From Myxococcales bacterium (GTDB lineage Bacteria; Myxococcota_A; Polyangia; Polyangiales; Polyangiaceae), in assembly GCA_016703425.1 (NCBI GenBank), contig JADJCA010000002.1:496001-560000 (forward strand): DNA of 64,000 nucleotides, written 5' to 3'. The translations under genes and the position numbers were made by a program. The notes under the pieces were generated by a model that saw only the letters and a program-made list of their open reading frames with translations, was not told the origin of the DNA and made no database searches. Each line of letters begins with the position of its first letter. Position 1 is the first letter of the stretch. Shown piece by piece: positions 53,253-61,682 of this stretch.

Positions 53253-55217
53253 GTGCCCGTGAGCGACGTCGTCCTCTATCACTACTTTCGGTCGTCCTCG
53301 TCGTACCGCGTGCGCATCGCGCTGGCTTTCAAGGGGATTCGATACCGCTCCGTCTACGTGAACCTGCTCAAAAAGGAGCAGAGTTCGGACGCGCACCTCG
53401 CGCGGAGCCCCGCTGGCAACGTGCCGTGCCTCGAGATCGAAGGGCGCCCTTACGTCGAGTCGGTGGCCATCGTCGAGCTGCTCGAAGAGCTCCACCCGAC
53501 GCCGCCGCTCTACCCCAAAGAGGCGTGGGATCGGGCGCGTGTGCGGGCCCTCGTCGAGCTCATCAACGCCGGCACCCAGCCGCTCCAGAACCTCCGCGTC
53601 TTGGCGCGCCATACAAGCGAGCAAGAGGAGAAGACCGCCTGGGCGAAACACTGGAACGAGCACGGGCTAGAGGCCTTCGAGCGCGCGATGGAGCAGAACG
53701 AAACGCTCGGCGTCCGCGGGCGCTTCGCCTACGGCGACACCTTCACGGCGGCCGACGTCTTCCTCGTCCCGCAGGTGTTCAGCGCCAAGCGATTCGGCGT
53801 CGACCTCTCGAAGTTTCCGCGCGTTCGCGCCGCAGCCGAACACGCGCTCTCGCTCCCCTTCGTGGCCGTCGCCGCACCGGACCGGCAAGCCGACGCCCCG
53901 AAAGCGAGGCACGACGACCTCTCGCCCGACGCGCGCGACGCGATCCTTACGCGCGCCCTCGAGGTCCTCGAGCCCATCGCGCAGCGGACGCGCTTCCTCG
54001 AGTCCATCGGCTGGTCCCGCGAGGTGGAGGAAGCGTTCTTCGCGGCCAACGCGGAGCGCCTGCCGGAGCCTTCCTACGACATCGACACGAGCTTCTGCGA
54101 GGAGTCCATCGCGAACGCCACGGCACTCCTCGGCGAGTTACAAGGCGACCACGTCCTTTTGCGGTGGCTCCGCGATCAGTGCGAGAGCTTCATCGACGCG
54201 AACCGCATGTTGCTCGCGGTCGGCACGAGGGATTTCTATGCCCACTCGGTGCGCATCTACGGCGGGGCGCGCACCACGGCCTTCGACGCCGACACGACCA
54301 ACCTTCACCTCGCGAACCATCTCCACGCGCGCCTCGCGGAGCCGAGCCGCAGCGAAGACGAAGTCATGCTCGAGGCCTCGGACTTCACCGATCTCATGGA
54401 GGAGAGGCTCGACGAGCTCGGTGGCTCGCTCGAGATGAAGATCGAGCGCGACCCCGATCTAGCCGCGAAGGTCGTTTGCGGGCGCAAGCGCATGCGCGTG
54501 CGCGACGGCGCGCGCTTCGAGCGAACGGAGGCCGAGGGGCTCTTCTTCCACGAGATCGAGACCCACGCGCTCACGGCGCAAAACGGTGCCGCGCAGCGCG
54601 CGTTCCCTCTCCTCCGCGCCGGCGGTCCCCGCACCACGCGGACGCAAGAGGGCCTCGCCGTCTTCTCAGAGCTCTACAGTCACACGCTCACGCCGCGGCG
54701 CCTTGGTCGCCTCGCGGAGCGCGTTCGGCTCGTGGCCATGGCCGAAGACGGCGCGTCGTTCCTCGACCTGTTCCGTCATCTCGTGAAGCTCGGCGTGCCG
54801 GAGCGCGACGCCTTCCTCGACGCGCAGCGCGTTTGCCGCGGCGGGCTCACGACGGGCGGCGCGCCCTTCACCAAAGACGCGTCGTACCTCTCGGGCCTCC
54901 TCGACGTGTACACCTTCTTGCGCTCGAGCCTCGTGTTCCCAACGCCCGTGGTGGGCGAGATCCTCGTCTCGGGGCGCATCGCCATCGCGGATGTCGAAGC
55001 GCTCTTGTGGCTGCGCGCGGAGGGCGTGCTCGAAGCGCCGCGGCTCTTGCCGCGTTGGCTCAAGCGCCACGACACGCTGCGCTCGTATTTCGCGTTCACG
55101 TCGTTCTTGAACGAGGTCGACTTCAAGAGCGACGCCGGACCGGCGTTTCCGAAGGAGCTCGTCGAGCGCGCAGCCGCGCGCGCGCACGAGCCTCTGGCTA
55201 CTGGCACGCGAGAATAA
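53253..55217 (+). CDS. Maleylacetoacetate-isomerase-type GST fused to MATCAP/DUF1704 metallopeptidase-like domain
   Basis: A 654-residue fusion. Residues 1-215 are a zeta-class glutathione transferase (RSSSSYRVRIALAFKG, GNVPCLEIEGRPYVESVAIV, FAYGDTFTAADVFLVPQVF). The glutathione-site motif reads SSSxYR, where MAAI usually has SSCxxR. Residues about 235-640 are a DUF1704 domain, the family behind the tyrosine carboxypeptidase MATCAP and the bacterial 'flavohemoglobin expression-modulating QEGLA' proteins: HEIETH (433-438, HExxxH zinc motif), TRTQEGLAVFSELYS with QEGLA at 465-469, and RGGLTTGGAPFTKDASYLSG. It ends 20 bases into the convergent glycine-rich gene. Confidence 0.88.
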   Translation: MPVSDVVLYHYFRSSSSYRVRIALAFKGIRYRSVYVNLLKKEQSSDAHLARSPAGNVPCLEIEGRPYVESVAIVELLEELHPTPPLYPKEAWDRARVRALVELINAGTQPLQNLRVLARHTSEQEEKTAWAKHWNEHGLEAFERAMEQNETLGVRGRFAYGDTFTAADVFLVPQVFSAKRFGVDLSKFPRVRAAAEHALSLPFVAVAAPDRQADAPKARHDDLSPDARDAILTRALEVLEPIAQRTRFLESIGWSREVEEAFFAANAERLPEPSYDIDTSFCEESIANATALLGELQGDHVLLRWLRDQCESFIDANRMLLAVGTRDFYAHSVRIYGGARTTAFDADTTNLHLANHLHARLAEPSRSEDEVMLEASDFTDLMEERLDELGGSLEMKIERDPDLAAKVVCGRKRMRVRDGARFERTEAEGLFFHEIETHALTAQNGAAQRAFPLLRAGGPRTTRTQEGLAVFSELYSHTLTPRRLGRLAERVRLVAMAEDGASFLDLFRHLVKLGVPERDAFLDAQRVCRGGLTTGGAPFTKDASYLSGLLDVYTFLRSSLVFPTPVVGEILVSGRIAIADVEALLWLRAEGVLEAPRLLPRWLKRHDTLRSYFAFTSFLNEVDFKSDAGPAFPKELVERAAARAHEPLATGTRE

Positions 55218-55959
55218 CGAGACCGGGCCGATCGCTCACGCCGGCCTCGCGGACCATGCGGGCGGGCTCGCTGGGATTCGGTGGCTCGCCGTTTGCGCCC
55301 GCCAGCGTTTGCCCGCTCCCGACGAGGCCGACGGCAACGAAACCAGAGCCTCCGCCCCCTCCGCCACAGGGAGCACCACCACCCGCGGCACCCCCGCCCC
55401 CGCCGCCGAACAGCCCCGCGCCGCCGCCGCCGCCAGGGGAGACGTCGCCGTTCGGCGCGTTAGAATCGCTACCGACCCCACCGAAAAACGCGCCCCCTGC
55501 CCCGCCGGCGCCGCCGGGTGCCCCAGCGCCACTTCCGCCCCCATCCTGGGTGCCGCCCTGCCCCGCCGACGGACCGGTCCCCGCGGTGCCGGCAGCGCCG
55601 CCACCGGCGCCGCCCGCCGACGAAGCGCAAGCACCACCACCGCCGCCGGCAAGGAGCAACATCGCGCTTTTCGCTCGGAGCTCGCTGAAGCCGCCACCGC
55701 CGCCGGCCGGCGTCCCAAGCCCAGTGCCCGGGTCGCCGCCGCGGAAGGTGGCGATCGCCACGCCGCCGGCGGCGCCGACTCGCACGTCGACAGACTCGGT
55801 CTGCTGCACGGCGAACGACCCTTCCGCGTACCCGCCGGGGCCGCCGAGATCGTTGTTGCCGGAGCGCGCGCCGCCGGCCCCCCAGAGTCGTGCCACCAAC
55901 GTGTTGCAGTCCGCGGCCAAGGAGACCTTGAACGAGCCCGGCACCTCGAGGAGCGTCAT
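55198..55959 (-). CDS. Glycine-rich lipoprotein, C-terminal part (frameshifted)
   Basis: 253 residues of which about 45% are Gly. The N-terminal 90 residues are beta-like (LLEVPGSFKVSLAADCNTLV, ARLWGAGGARSGNNDLGGPG). The rest is Gly tracts with regularly spaced hydrophobic or aromatic residues (LLLAGGGGGACASS, GGAGLFGGGGGGAAGG), ending GFVAVGLVGSGQTLAGAN. The pattern matches poly-Gly-II bundle domains such as the ALK/LTK glycine-rich domain and phage tail adhesin tips. The frame is open upstream of ATG 55959 and reads coding-like (DAQSFADATVVPPDAALGPG), joining the lipoprotein start in another frame. Confidence 0.72.
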   Translation of the reverse strand: MTLLEVPGSFKVSLAADCNTLVARLWGAGGARSGNNDLGGPGGYAEGSFAVQQTESVDVRVGAAGGVAIATFRGGDPGTGLGTPAGGGGGFSELRAKSAMLLLAGGGGGACASSAGGAGGGAAGTAGTGPSAGQGGTQDGGGSGAGAPGGAGGAGGAFFGGVGSDSNAPNGDVSPGGGGGAGLFGGGGGGAAGGGAPCGGGGGGSGFVAVGLVGSGQTLAGANGEPPNPSEPARMVREAGVSDRPGLVILACQ

Positions 55960-55970
55960 TTGGCCTGGCC

Positions 55971-56237
55971 CTAGCGCCGCGTCGGGGGGAACGACCGTGG
56001 CATCGGCGAAGGACTGGGCGTCGAGGGAGGACGATCGGGGGCCTCCGTCTCCACGGCGCCTTCACCCGACGCCGCATCCACGGGAGCTCCCGTGTCGCCC
56101 GAGGCACTGGCGTCTTGCACGAGGCCGGCGTCGACGACTCCATCGTTGGGCCCAACAAAGGCCTCGAACCCGATGAGCGCTGAACACGCCGCCGAGCCCG
56201 CCGCCAGGAATGCCAAAGTCACGCGGCTACGCACCAA
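55971..56237 (-). CDS. Glycine-rich lipoprotein, N-terminal part (frameshifted)
   Basis: 88 residues from 56237: a signal peptide (RVTLAFLAAGSAAC) with lipobox SAAC, an ALIGFEAFVGPNDGVVDAG opening and an Asp/Ala/Gly/Glu-rich linker of the kind used by lipoproteins in this window. After TEAPDRPPS it reads Pro/Arg nonsense to a stop at 55971. One missing C in the C5 run near 56038-56042 would join it to the glycine-rich part as one 346-residue lipoprotein. Confidence 0.72.
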   Translation of the reverse strand: MVRSRVTLAFLAAGSAACSALIGFEAFVGPNDGVVDAGLVQDASASGDTGAPVDAASGEGAVETEAPDRPPSTPSPSPMPRSFPPTRR

Positions 56238-56276
56238 GCGATGCTAGCCGACCTCGGGAGGCCCCGCGAGCCCGCC

Positions 56277-57353
56277 TCAGCCCGCCCGCAAGCTCTCCTG
56301 ATACGTGCGCAATACAGCCACCGAGAGCGTGACCAGCACGGGCCCCAGCACGAGCCCCACGACGCCGAACACCTCGACGCCGCCGAAGAGCGCGATGAAC
56401 GTGAGGACCGTCGGGACGCCGGGCTCGCGGCCCACGAGGCGCGGACGGATGACGTAGTCAGAGATGAGCCCCACCGTGAGCGCGCTGTAGATGAGCAAGG
56501 TGGCCCCGAGCACCGGGTGCCCCGTGGCGATCTTGAAGATGCCGATGGGAACCCAGACGAGCAGCGTGCCGACGGCCGGCACCAGGGACGCGAGCGCGGT
56601 AACGACGCCCCAGAAGCCAGGCTCGGGAACGCCGACGATGCGGTAGCCGACGGCCGCGAACATCCCTTGAATGATGCCCGTAAGAACGGTCCCCAAGAGC
56701 ACCTGTCGGCCGGCGCGCCGAAACTGATTGAGGAGCTCGTGCGTGTGCCGTCGCTCGAACGGCAAGAGCTCCTCCATATGCCGCGCGAGATCACCCCAGT
56801 GGCGGAGCACGAAATACGTCGACAGCGTCATGAAGAAGAGCGCGAGGAGCGTCCCGAAGGTCCATGTGGCAACGTCAGCGGCCCAGCCCGCGACGCGCCC
56901 TCCCATCGAGACCGCCTCGGCTTGGAGCGTCGCGGAGACGTCGGTCACGGGGGTGTGCATGACGGTCAGCATCCGCGTCAACTCGGTCACGAAGCGCCCC
57001 AAGCTGCCCTGGGGCCCAAGCTCGTCGGGCAGCGCCGAGAGCACGCGAAGGCCCCGCGACACGAAGAGGATCATCACGCCCACAAGCGTCGCGGAGACCA
57101 CAAGGGCCGCCCCGACGGCGCACAAGAGCGACGAAAAGCCTGCGCTCAAGTGCCGGCGCCGCAGCGCGCCGTAGGCCGGTTGAAGCGAAAAACCGAGCAA
57201 CGCGCCGATGAAGAGGCCCACACCGAAAGGCGCTGCGATGCGGACGAGCACGAGGGCGGCGACGATGGCCAAGACGCCGAGCGCGCGATGCCTCTTCTGC
57301 CGAAGCACGTCGGGCGGCTCGCTCTGCATCGGGGGTCGCGTAGAGCTCGCCAT
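56277..57353 (-). CDS. AI-2E family (PerM-type) membrane transporter
   Basis: A 358-residue member of the AI-2E/PerM family, with about eight TM helices: two at 27-60, one at 75-100, one at 165-185 and four at 230-345. Family marks are TLLALFFMTLSTYFVLRHW and the ending GPVLVTLSVAVLRTYQE. Members export autoinducer-2 or act as Na+/H+ or unknown exporters, so the substrate is uncertain. ATG 57353 starts MASSTRPPMQ. It is followed by the glycine-rich lipoprotein 40 bases downstream and preceded by the pilin-tailed lipoprotein 39 bases upstream. Confidence 0.87.
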   Translation of the reverse strand: MASSTRPPMQSEPPDVLRQKRHRALGVLAIVAALVLVRIAAPFGVGLFIGALLGFSLQPAYGALRRRHLSAGFSSLLCAVGAALVVSATLVGVMILFVSRGLRVLSALPDELGPQGSLGRFVTELTRMLTVMHTPVTDVSATLQAEAVSMGGRVAGWAADVATWTFGTLLALFFMTLSTYFVLRHWGDLARHMEELLPFERRHTHELLNQFRRAGRQVLLGTVLTGIIQGMFAAVGYRIVGVPEPGFWGVVTALASLVPAVGTLLVWVPIGIFKIATGHPVLGATLLIYSALTVGLISDYVIRPRLVGREPGVPTVLTFIALFGGVEVFGVVGLVLGPVLVTLSVAVLRTYQESLRAG

Positions 57354-57391
57354 GGGGCGCTGAGCCTACGTGAACGAGGAGCGCGCTGCCG

Positions 57392-58696
57392 CTACTCTGT
57401 TTCTTCGAGGACCTTCATGGGCGAAACGACGATGGCGCCGCCCTTGGCCTCGACGACGATCTCGAAGAGCGAGTTCCGACCGTTGCCATCGAGATCACCG
57501 CGGGCGCGCGCGATGGCGCGGCGGCGGTCTTGCGAGACGAACAGCTCGTATTGGTAGCGAAGCGGACCTTTGGGCGCGAAGCCGAGGGCCGTCCACGTGG
57601 CGTGCGCGAAGTCGGTGTCGAGCGGCGTGTGGAGCGCCGCGCGCGGGATCTTCTCTGGCGAGGGCGGCGGCGCTACGGGGAAGATGGGCCCGGTGACGCG
57701 CGGTTTCTCCGGCGCGTTCTTGCGCAGCGCTTCGGCCAACGCCGCGACGTTGACGCGAGCCTCTTCGGCGAGGGCCCGCGCCTCTTGCTCCCACAACGCT
57801 CGGCGCGCGCCCGTCGCCAGCGCCACGAGGTAACCCGCTTGCGCGACGCCGTCGCCCTGCGTTCCGGCGCGAACCTCGGCCGCGGTACCGCGCATCGTCA
57901 CCTTGAGGGTGTCGAGCGCATCGCGAACGAACTTCGGCTCATGCGCCGCAGCCTTCTTTCCCGCGTCGACGCGCTCACCGAGCTCCTTGGCGCTCGTCGC
58001 GTCATCGAATTGCAACGTCGCCTCGGCGGCGAAGCCGGCGCCGCTCGAGCGCATCAGCACCTTGACGTCCTTGGCGACCAGCGCGGGCGAGGCTCCGCAG
58101 CCCACCAAGAAGGCCTCCGCGCCCAGGTCGAGGCACGCGGCGAGAGGACGCGCGCTGCCTACGAGCTCCACAGCTTCCGCCAGCGAAGCTTCGTCGCCGA
58201 CGAGGAGCAGCTGCCCTTGGATGGTGATGAAGAGCGGCGACGCCTCTTTTCCGCGCTCGAGGCGAATCGCCGGACGCTCCTGAAAGTTCGCGTCCTTGCC
58301 GCCGAAGGTCTGCCGCATGCAGCGGAGGGCCTCATCGGCGCTCATGGCGAGCTCGGCGGCGATGAGCAGCTCGTCTTGGCCCATGGCCACGAGCACTTCG
58401 TGGAAGGCATCGATGGGCGCCACCTTGCACGCGCGCATCCACGCGCCGTACGCATCCGAGGCCTTCGTCTCGCGAGCCAGACTGGGCATCGCGTCACCGA
58501 GGGCGGTGCCTCTGAGTCGACGCAGCGCGATGCGCAAGGCGAAGGGCGTCCTCGCCGGCAGCGCGGCCAACGGCCCACGCGTCGTCGACGGCCCCTCCGC
58601 GCTCGAGACGAGCTTGCTGGGTCCGCCGCAGGCGGTGAGGCTCACGGTGGCGGCGAGCATGGCGCTGGCCCAAAGGCGCGGAGCCGAGCGCATCAC
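57392..58696 (-). CDS. Lipoprotein with type IV pilin-like C-terminal segment
   Basis: A 434-residue lipoprotein. The lipobox SLTAC-GG follows a short signal peptide. Residues 40-310 are helical and unfamiliar, with LPARTPFALRIALRRLRG and a Cys triad (ACKV, RCMRQ, VGCGAS). The last 95 residues contain WTALGFAPKGPLRYQYEL and a GDLDGNGRNSLFEI turn, close to the C-terminal head of myxobacterial major pilins (W-x-x-LGF, YQY, GDLDGDG). The pilin N-terminal helix is absent. GTG 58696 overlaps the bolA stop. Confidence 0.76.
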   Translation of the reverse strand: MMRSAPRLWASAMLAATVSLTACGGPSKLVSSAEGPSTTRGPLAALPARTPFALRIALRRLRGTALGDAMPSLARETKASDAYGAWMRACKVAPIDAFHEVLVAMGQDELLIAAELAMSADEALRCMRQTFGGKDANFQERPAIRLERGKEASPLFITIQGQLLLVGDEASLAEAVELVGSARPLAACLDLGAEAFLVGCGASPALVAKDVKVLMRSSGAGFAAEATLQFDDATSAKELGERVDAGKKAAAHEPKFVRDALDTLKVTMRGTAAEVRAGTQGDGVAQAGYLVALATGARRALWEQEARALAEEARVNVAALAEALRKNAPEKPRVTGPIFPVAPPPSPEKIPRAALHTPLDTDFAHATWTALGFAPKGPLRYQYELFVSQDRRRAIARARGDLDGNGRNSLFEIVVEAKGGAIVVSPMKVLEETE

Positions 58697-58950
58697 GGAG
58701 TCTTCGTCTTGAGGCTGTCGACGGCGTGCACCGGCGCCATGTCGCCCGCCATCAGGTGGGCGATCGCGCCATAGACGAGCCGCTGCGAATCGACGCGGCC
58801 GAGGCCTTGAAAGGCCGCCGAGACCACCTCGATGGTGAAGTGCCCTCCGCCACCCGCCACGGTCACGCGCGCATCGGCCAACTTGGCGACGATGGCATCG
58901 CGAATCGCGTCGGGGATGGAGCCCTGGAAGTTCGTCGGGTGATCGCTCAT
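58693..58950 (-). CDS. BolA-family protein
   Basis: An 85-residue BolA/IbaG-type protein with the class II fold signature HFTIEVVSAAFQGLGRVDSQ and RLVYGAIAHL. BolA proteins pair with monothiol glutaredoxins to bind and pass on [2Fe-2S] clusters. Here the gene lies 76 bases downstream of a CGFS glutaredoxin fusion on the same strand, which supports that role. It overlaps the next lipoprotein gene (GTGA). No Cys is present, so the cluster ligand would be a His, as in known complexes. Confidence 0.9.
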   Translation of the reverse strand: MSDHPTNFQGSIPDAIRDAIVAKLADARVTVAGGGGHFTIEVVSAAFQGLGRVDSQRLVYGAIAHLMAGDMAPVHAVDSLKTKTP

Positions 58951-59026
58951 CGAGCCTCTCTATACCGCGGAGGCGCGCCGCTCGAGATGCATTTCACGAG
59001 GCGAATGCCCCCAACAAGGCGCCCGC

Positions 59027-59947
59027 TCAATACGTGGCGAGCGACGGGTCGACGGTGCGGGCCCACGCGTCAACGCCACCCTCCACGTTGTAGACGCGGA
59101 CAAAGCCCATGGAAAGGAAGCGCTCCGCCGCGGAGCGACTCCGACCGCCGTGGTGGCAATAGAAGACCACCGGCGTGTCGCGCGAGAGGCCCTCGAGGTG
59201 CGCGAGGCCCGCCTCGTCGAGGAACACGTCGCCGGCGATCTTCACGATGGCCCGCTCCGGCGGCGTGCGAACGTCGAAGAGGGCGAGCTTCTCGCCGCGT
59301 TCCAACATGGCCTTCAGCTCGACGACGCCGAGGGGACGGACGCGCGGAGGCTCGTTGGGGTTGTCGATGCGAAAGCCGCCATTTTCCCCAGCGACGAAGT
59401 CAATCCGGATGCCGTCGGCGCGACGCGCCGTGGCCGCGTCGACGACGAGCGTGATGCCCGCCGCGGCGACGACGAAGTCGTCGGGCTGTTTCGCGTCGAA
59501 GAAGAGGTCGACCTTGAACTGGGCGTCGACGGTCAGGCGAACGACGTCGTCGGCGCTCTCCTTGGCATCGGCGAAGGCCTTCGCAGCGGCCTCCGTGAGC
59601 GTCACGCTGGGCGCCTTTGCGGGCGCCGCCGGCGCGGCCAGGTCGCCGAGCAGCTCCTTGAGCTCACCGCTCTCGAACATCTCCGTCACGATGTCGGCGC
59701 CGCCGACGAACTTCCCTTTGACGTAGAGCTGGGGAATCGTCGGCCACTCGGAGAAGGCCTTGATGCCATCGCGAAGCGCGGGATCGCTCAGCACGTTCAC
59801 GGTCTCGTAGCCGGGCAACACCTGGTCGAGGATCGATACGACGCGGCCAGAAAATCCACATTGAGGGAATCGCCGCGAACCCTTCATGAAGAGGACGACG
59901 GGGTGCGCGGCCACGAGGCCAGCGATCTTCTGATGAACTTCGGACAT
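59027..59947 (-). CDS. Monothiol glutaredoxin fused to HesB-like and rhodanese domains
   Basis: A 306-residue three-domain protein. Residues 1-105 are a Grx4-type monothiol glutaredoxin with CGFS at 30-33, then WPTIPQLYVKGKFVGGADI. Residues about 112-200 look like an A-type carrier (HesB/IscA): LTEAAAKAFADAKE, VVAAAGITLVVD, GFRIDNPNEPP, but all three cluster Cys are missing and the usual Cys-Gly-Cys tail is cut. Residues about 205-300 are a rhodanese with active-site Cys264 in VFYCHHGGRSRSAA. It probably handles Fe-S clusters and sulfur. bolA is next downstream. The gene upstream starts about 90 bases away. Confidence 0.9.
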   Translation of the reverse strand: MSEVHQKIAGLVAAHPVVLFMKGSRRFPQCGFSGRVVSILDQVLPGYETVNVLSDPALRDGIKAFSEWPTIPQLYVKGKFVGGADIVTEMFESGELKELLGDLAAPAAPAKAPSVTLTEAAAKAFADAKESADDVVRLTVDAQFKVDLFFDAKQPDDFVVAAAGITLVVDAATARRADGIRIDFVAGENGGFRIDNPNEPPRVRPLGVVELKAMLERGEKLALFDVRTPPERAIVKIAGDVFLDEAGLAHLEGLSRDTPVVFYCHHGGRSRSAAERFLSMGFVRVYNVEGGVDAWARTVDPSLATY

Positions 59948-60037
59948 GACGCCTCTATAGCGTCAATCGAGCGGGACAAAAGAGGCGGCGGCCGCGCGCC
60001 AGCCAGGCCCGCAGCCAAGCGCACAGAAGGAGCCCCC

Positions 60038-60592
60038 TCAAGAAGGGTGGAAGATGCGACGGACGCGCTTCCGCAACCGCGACCAGAAGGAACGGGGACG
60101 CGACGACGGGACAACCTCGGCTGCGTCCACGTCGTCGACCGACAGGGAGGGCTCGGTGGCAGGGTCACGGGGAACGAAATACGGGCCAACGCGCGTTCGA
60201 TAGGAAGGCGGAAACTGAACGCGTGGCGAGGGCGACGCGGCATCGCGAGGGGCGGCCTCAGGCGCTGCCGGCGCGACGAACAGATCAAGTCGCGTCGGCT
60301 CGAGGGACGGCTCACGCGGATCGAGGGTTCGGATGGCGCGCTGCGTGGAAGGGCCGAGCGGGCCGATGGCCGTGGTGCCTGACTCCGGCGGGCGCCGTTC
60401 GGGCGAGCCGTCACCGGCCAGATCGACGAGGAGATCGCCAAAGACGCGCTCGCGTTCGGCCAACGTGTCGACGAGGTCGATGCGATTCACGACCTGCTCG
60501 AGCGCCTCGCCAAACTCACCGAGCGGCGCCGCCGCGCGGAAGGCTTGCCCCCGCGGACGAGAGGACGTCGGTGTTTCGTCGGCGCTTCGCAT
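60038..60592 (-). CDS. Protein of unknown function
   Basis: A 184-residue protein from ATG 60592; an in-frame codon at 60640 is possible. It has an N-terminal helical region (FGEALEQVVNRIDLVDTLAE, RERVFGDLLVDLAGDGSP), a Pro/Ala/Glu-rich disordered middle and a basic C-terminus (SRLRKRVRRIFHPS). It has no signal or TM segment and no family I recognise. The basic tail could contact membrane or nucleic acid. It precedes the glutaredoxin fusion by 90 bases and may share its transcript. Confidence 0.62.
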   Translation of the reverse strand: MRSADETPTSSRPRGQAFRAAAPLGEFGEALEQVVNRIDLVDTLAERERVFGDLLVDLAGDGSPERRPPESGTTAIGPLGPSTQRAIRTLDPREPSLEPTRLDLFVAPAAPEAAPRDAASPSPRVQFPPSYRTRVGPYFVPRDPATEPSLSVDDVDAAEVVPSSRPRSFWSRLRKRVRRIFHPS

Positions 60593-60749
60593 GACGAGGC
60601 AACCTTGACGCAGTACGTGAAGGTTGCAAGTACCCTCCAAAATTATTCACCGATTTTCTCCCTGCAAATCGAAGGACTCCCGTCCCGCGGTGTCTCCCGG
60701 GGGCGACCCGCGTGACCGGCGTTCAGCAAAAAACGGTACGTTGACGCGC

Positions 60750-61682
60750 ATGAGCGAGCCGCCGGCCATTTCCTGCCGCAGCCTCGTTAAAGTCTTCGGC
60801 TCGGTCGTAGCGGTGCGCGGCCTCGACCTCGAGGTGCGGCGCGGCGAGTGTTTCGGCCTCTTGGGCCCCAACGGTGCCGGCAAGACGACGACGCTCGAGA
60901 TCCTCCTCGGCCTCACCGCTGCCACGAGCGGCGCCGTCGAATTGTTCGGCCGGACCTGGGAGACCGACGAGCGGTGGCTTCGTGAGCGCGTCGGCGTGTC
61001 GCTCCAGGAGACGCGATTCCCCGAGAAGCTCACAGTGCGTGAGCTCCTCGAGCTCTTTCGCTCGTTCTTCTCGACGGGGCGCGGCGCGGACGAGCTCCTC
61101 GACGTGGTGGCGCTCCGCGAGAAGGAGCACGCTCGCGCCGAGACCCTGTCGGGCGGCCAGCGCCAACGACTGGCTGTCGCTTGCGCGCTCGTGGGCAAGC
61201 CTCAGCTCTTGTTCCTCGATGAACCAACCACGGGACTCGATCCGCAGTCGCGCCGCTCCCTCTGGGACGTGCTTGACGCGCAAAAGGCGTCTGGCGGCAC
61301 CGTCCTTCTGACCACGCACTACATGGACGAGGCCGACCGCCTCTGCGACCGCGTGGCGATCATCGACCGAGGAAAGTGCATCGCCCTTGGCTCGCCGGCA
61401 GAGCTGAAGCGAGCGCTCAACGGCGGACAGGGCGCCCACTTCGCCGACGTGACGAGCAGCGGCCCTTGGCCCGAAGGCGCCCTCGAAGCGCTGCCGGCCG
61501 TGAGCCACGTCACCCGGCGCGGCGAGGAGGCCACGCTCCGCACGAGCGATCTCCACGTGACCTTGCCGGCGCTCGTCGCACGCGCCGCCGAGCTGGGCCT
61601 CACGCTGACGAGGCTCGCCACCCACGAGGCCACGCTCGAAGACGTCTTCGTGAGCCTCACGGGGAGGCAGCTCCGTGACTGA
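60750..61682 (+). CDS. ABC transporter ATP-binding protein
   Basis: A 310-residue ATPase of an ABC-2/DrrA-type exporter. Walker A GPNGAGKT is at 39-46, the signature LSGGQRQR at 133-140, Walker B LLFLDEPTTGLD with E158, and the H-loop LLTTHYMDEADRL. The C-terminal 90 residues (DUF4162-like, with GEEATLRTSDLHVTLPALVA) fit the multidrug/lipid subclass. ATG 60750 is chosen by the MSEPPAISCRSLVKVFG start; the longer frame to 60624 is weakly supported. Its end overlaps the permease start by eight bases. Confidence 0.93.
   Translation: MSEPPAISCRSLVKVFGSVVAVRGLDLEVRRGECFGLLGPNGAGKTTTLEILLGLTAATSGAVELFGRTWETDERWLRERVGVSLQETRFPEKLTVRELLELFRSFFSTGRGADELLDVVALREKEHARAETLSGGQRQRLAVACALVGKPQLLFLDEPTTGLDPQSRRSLWDVLDAQKASGGTVLLTTHYMDEADRLCDRVAIIDRGKCIALGSPAELKRALNGGQGAHFADVTSSGPWPEGALEALPAVSHVTRRGEEATLRTSDLHVTLPALVARAAELGLTLTRLATHEATLEDVFVSLTGRQLRD

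Noticed and set aside
59150..60382. 410-codon plus-strand frame opposite the glutaredoxin fusion
   Set aside because: Antisense shadow. The minus strand encodes recognised domains throughout.
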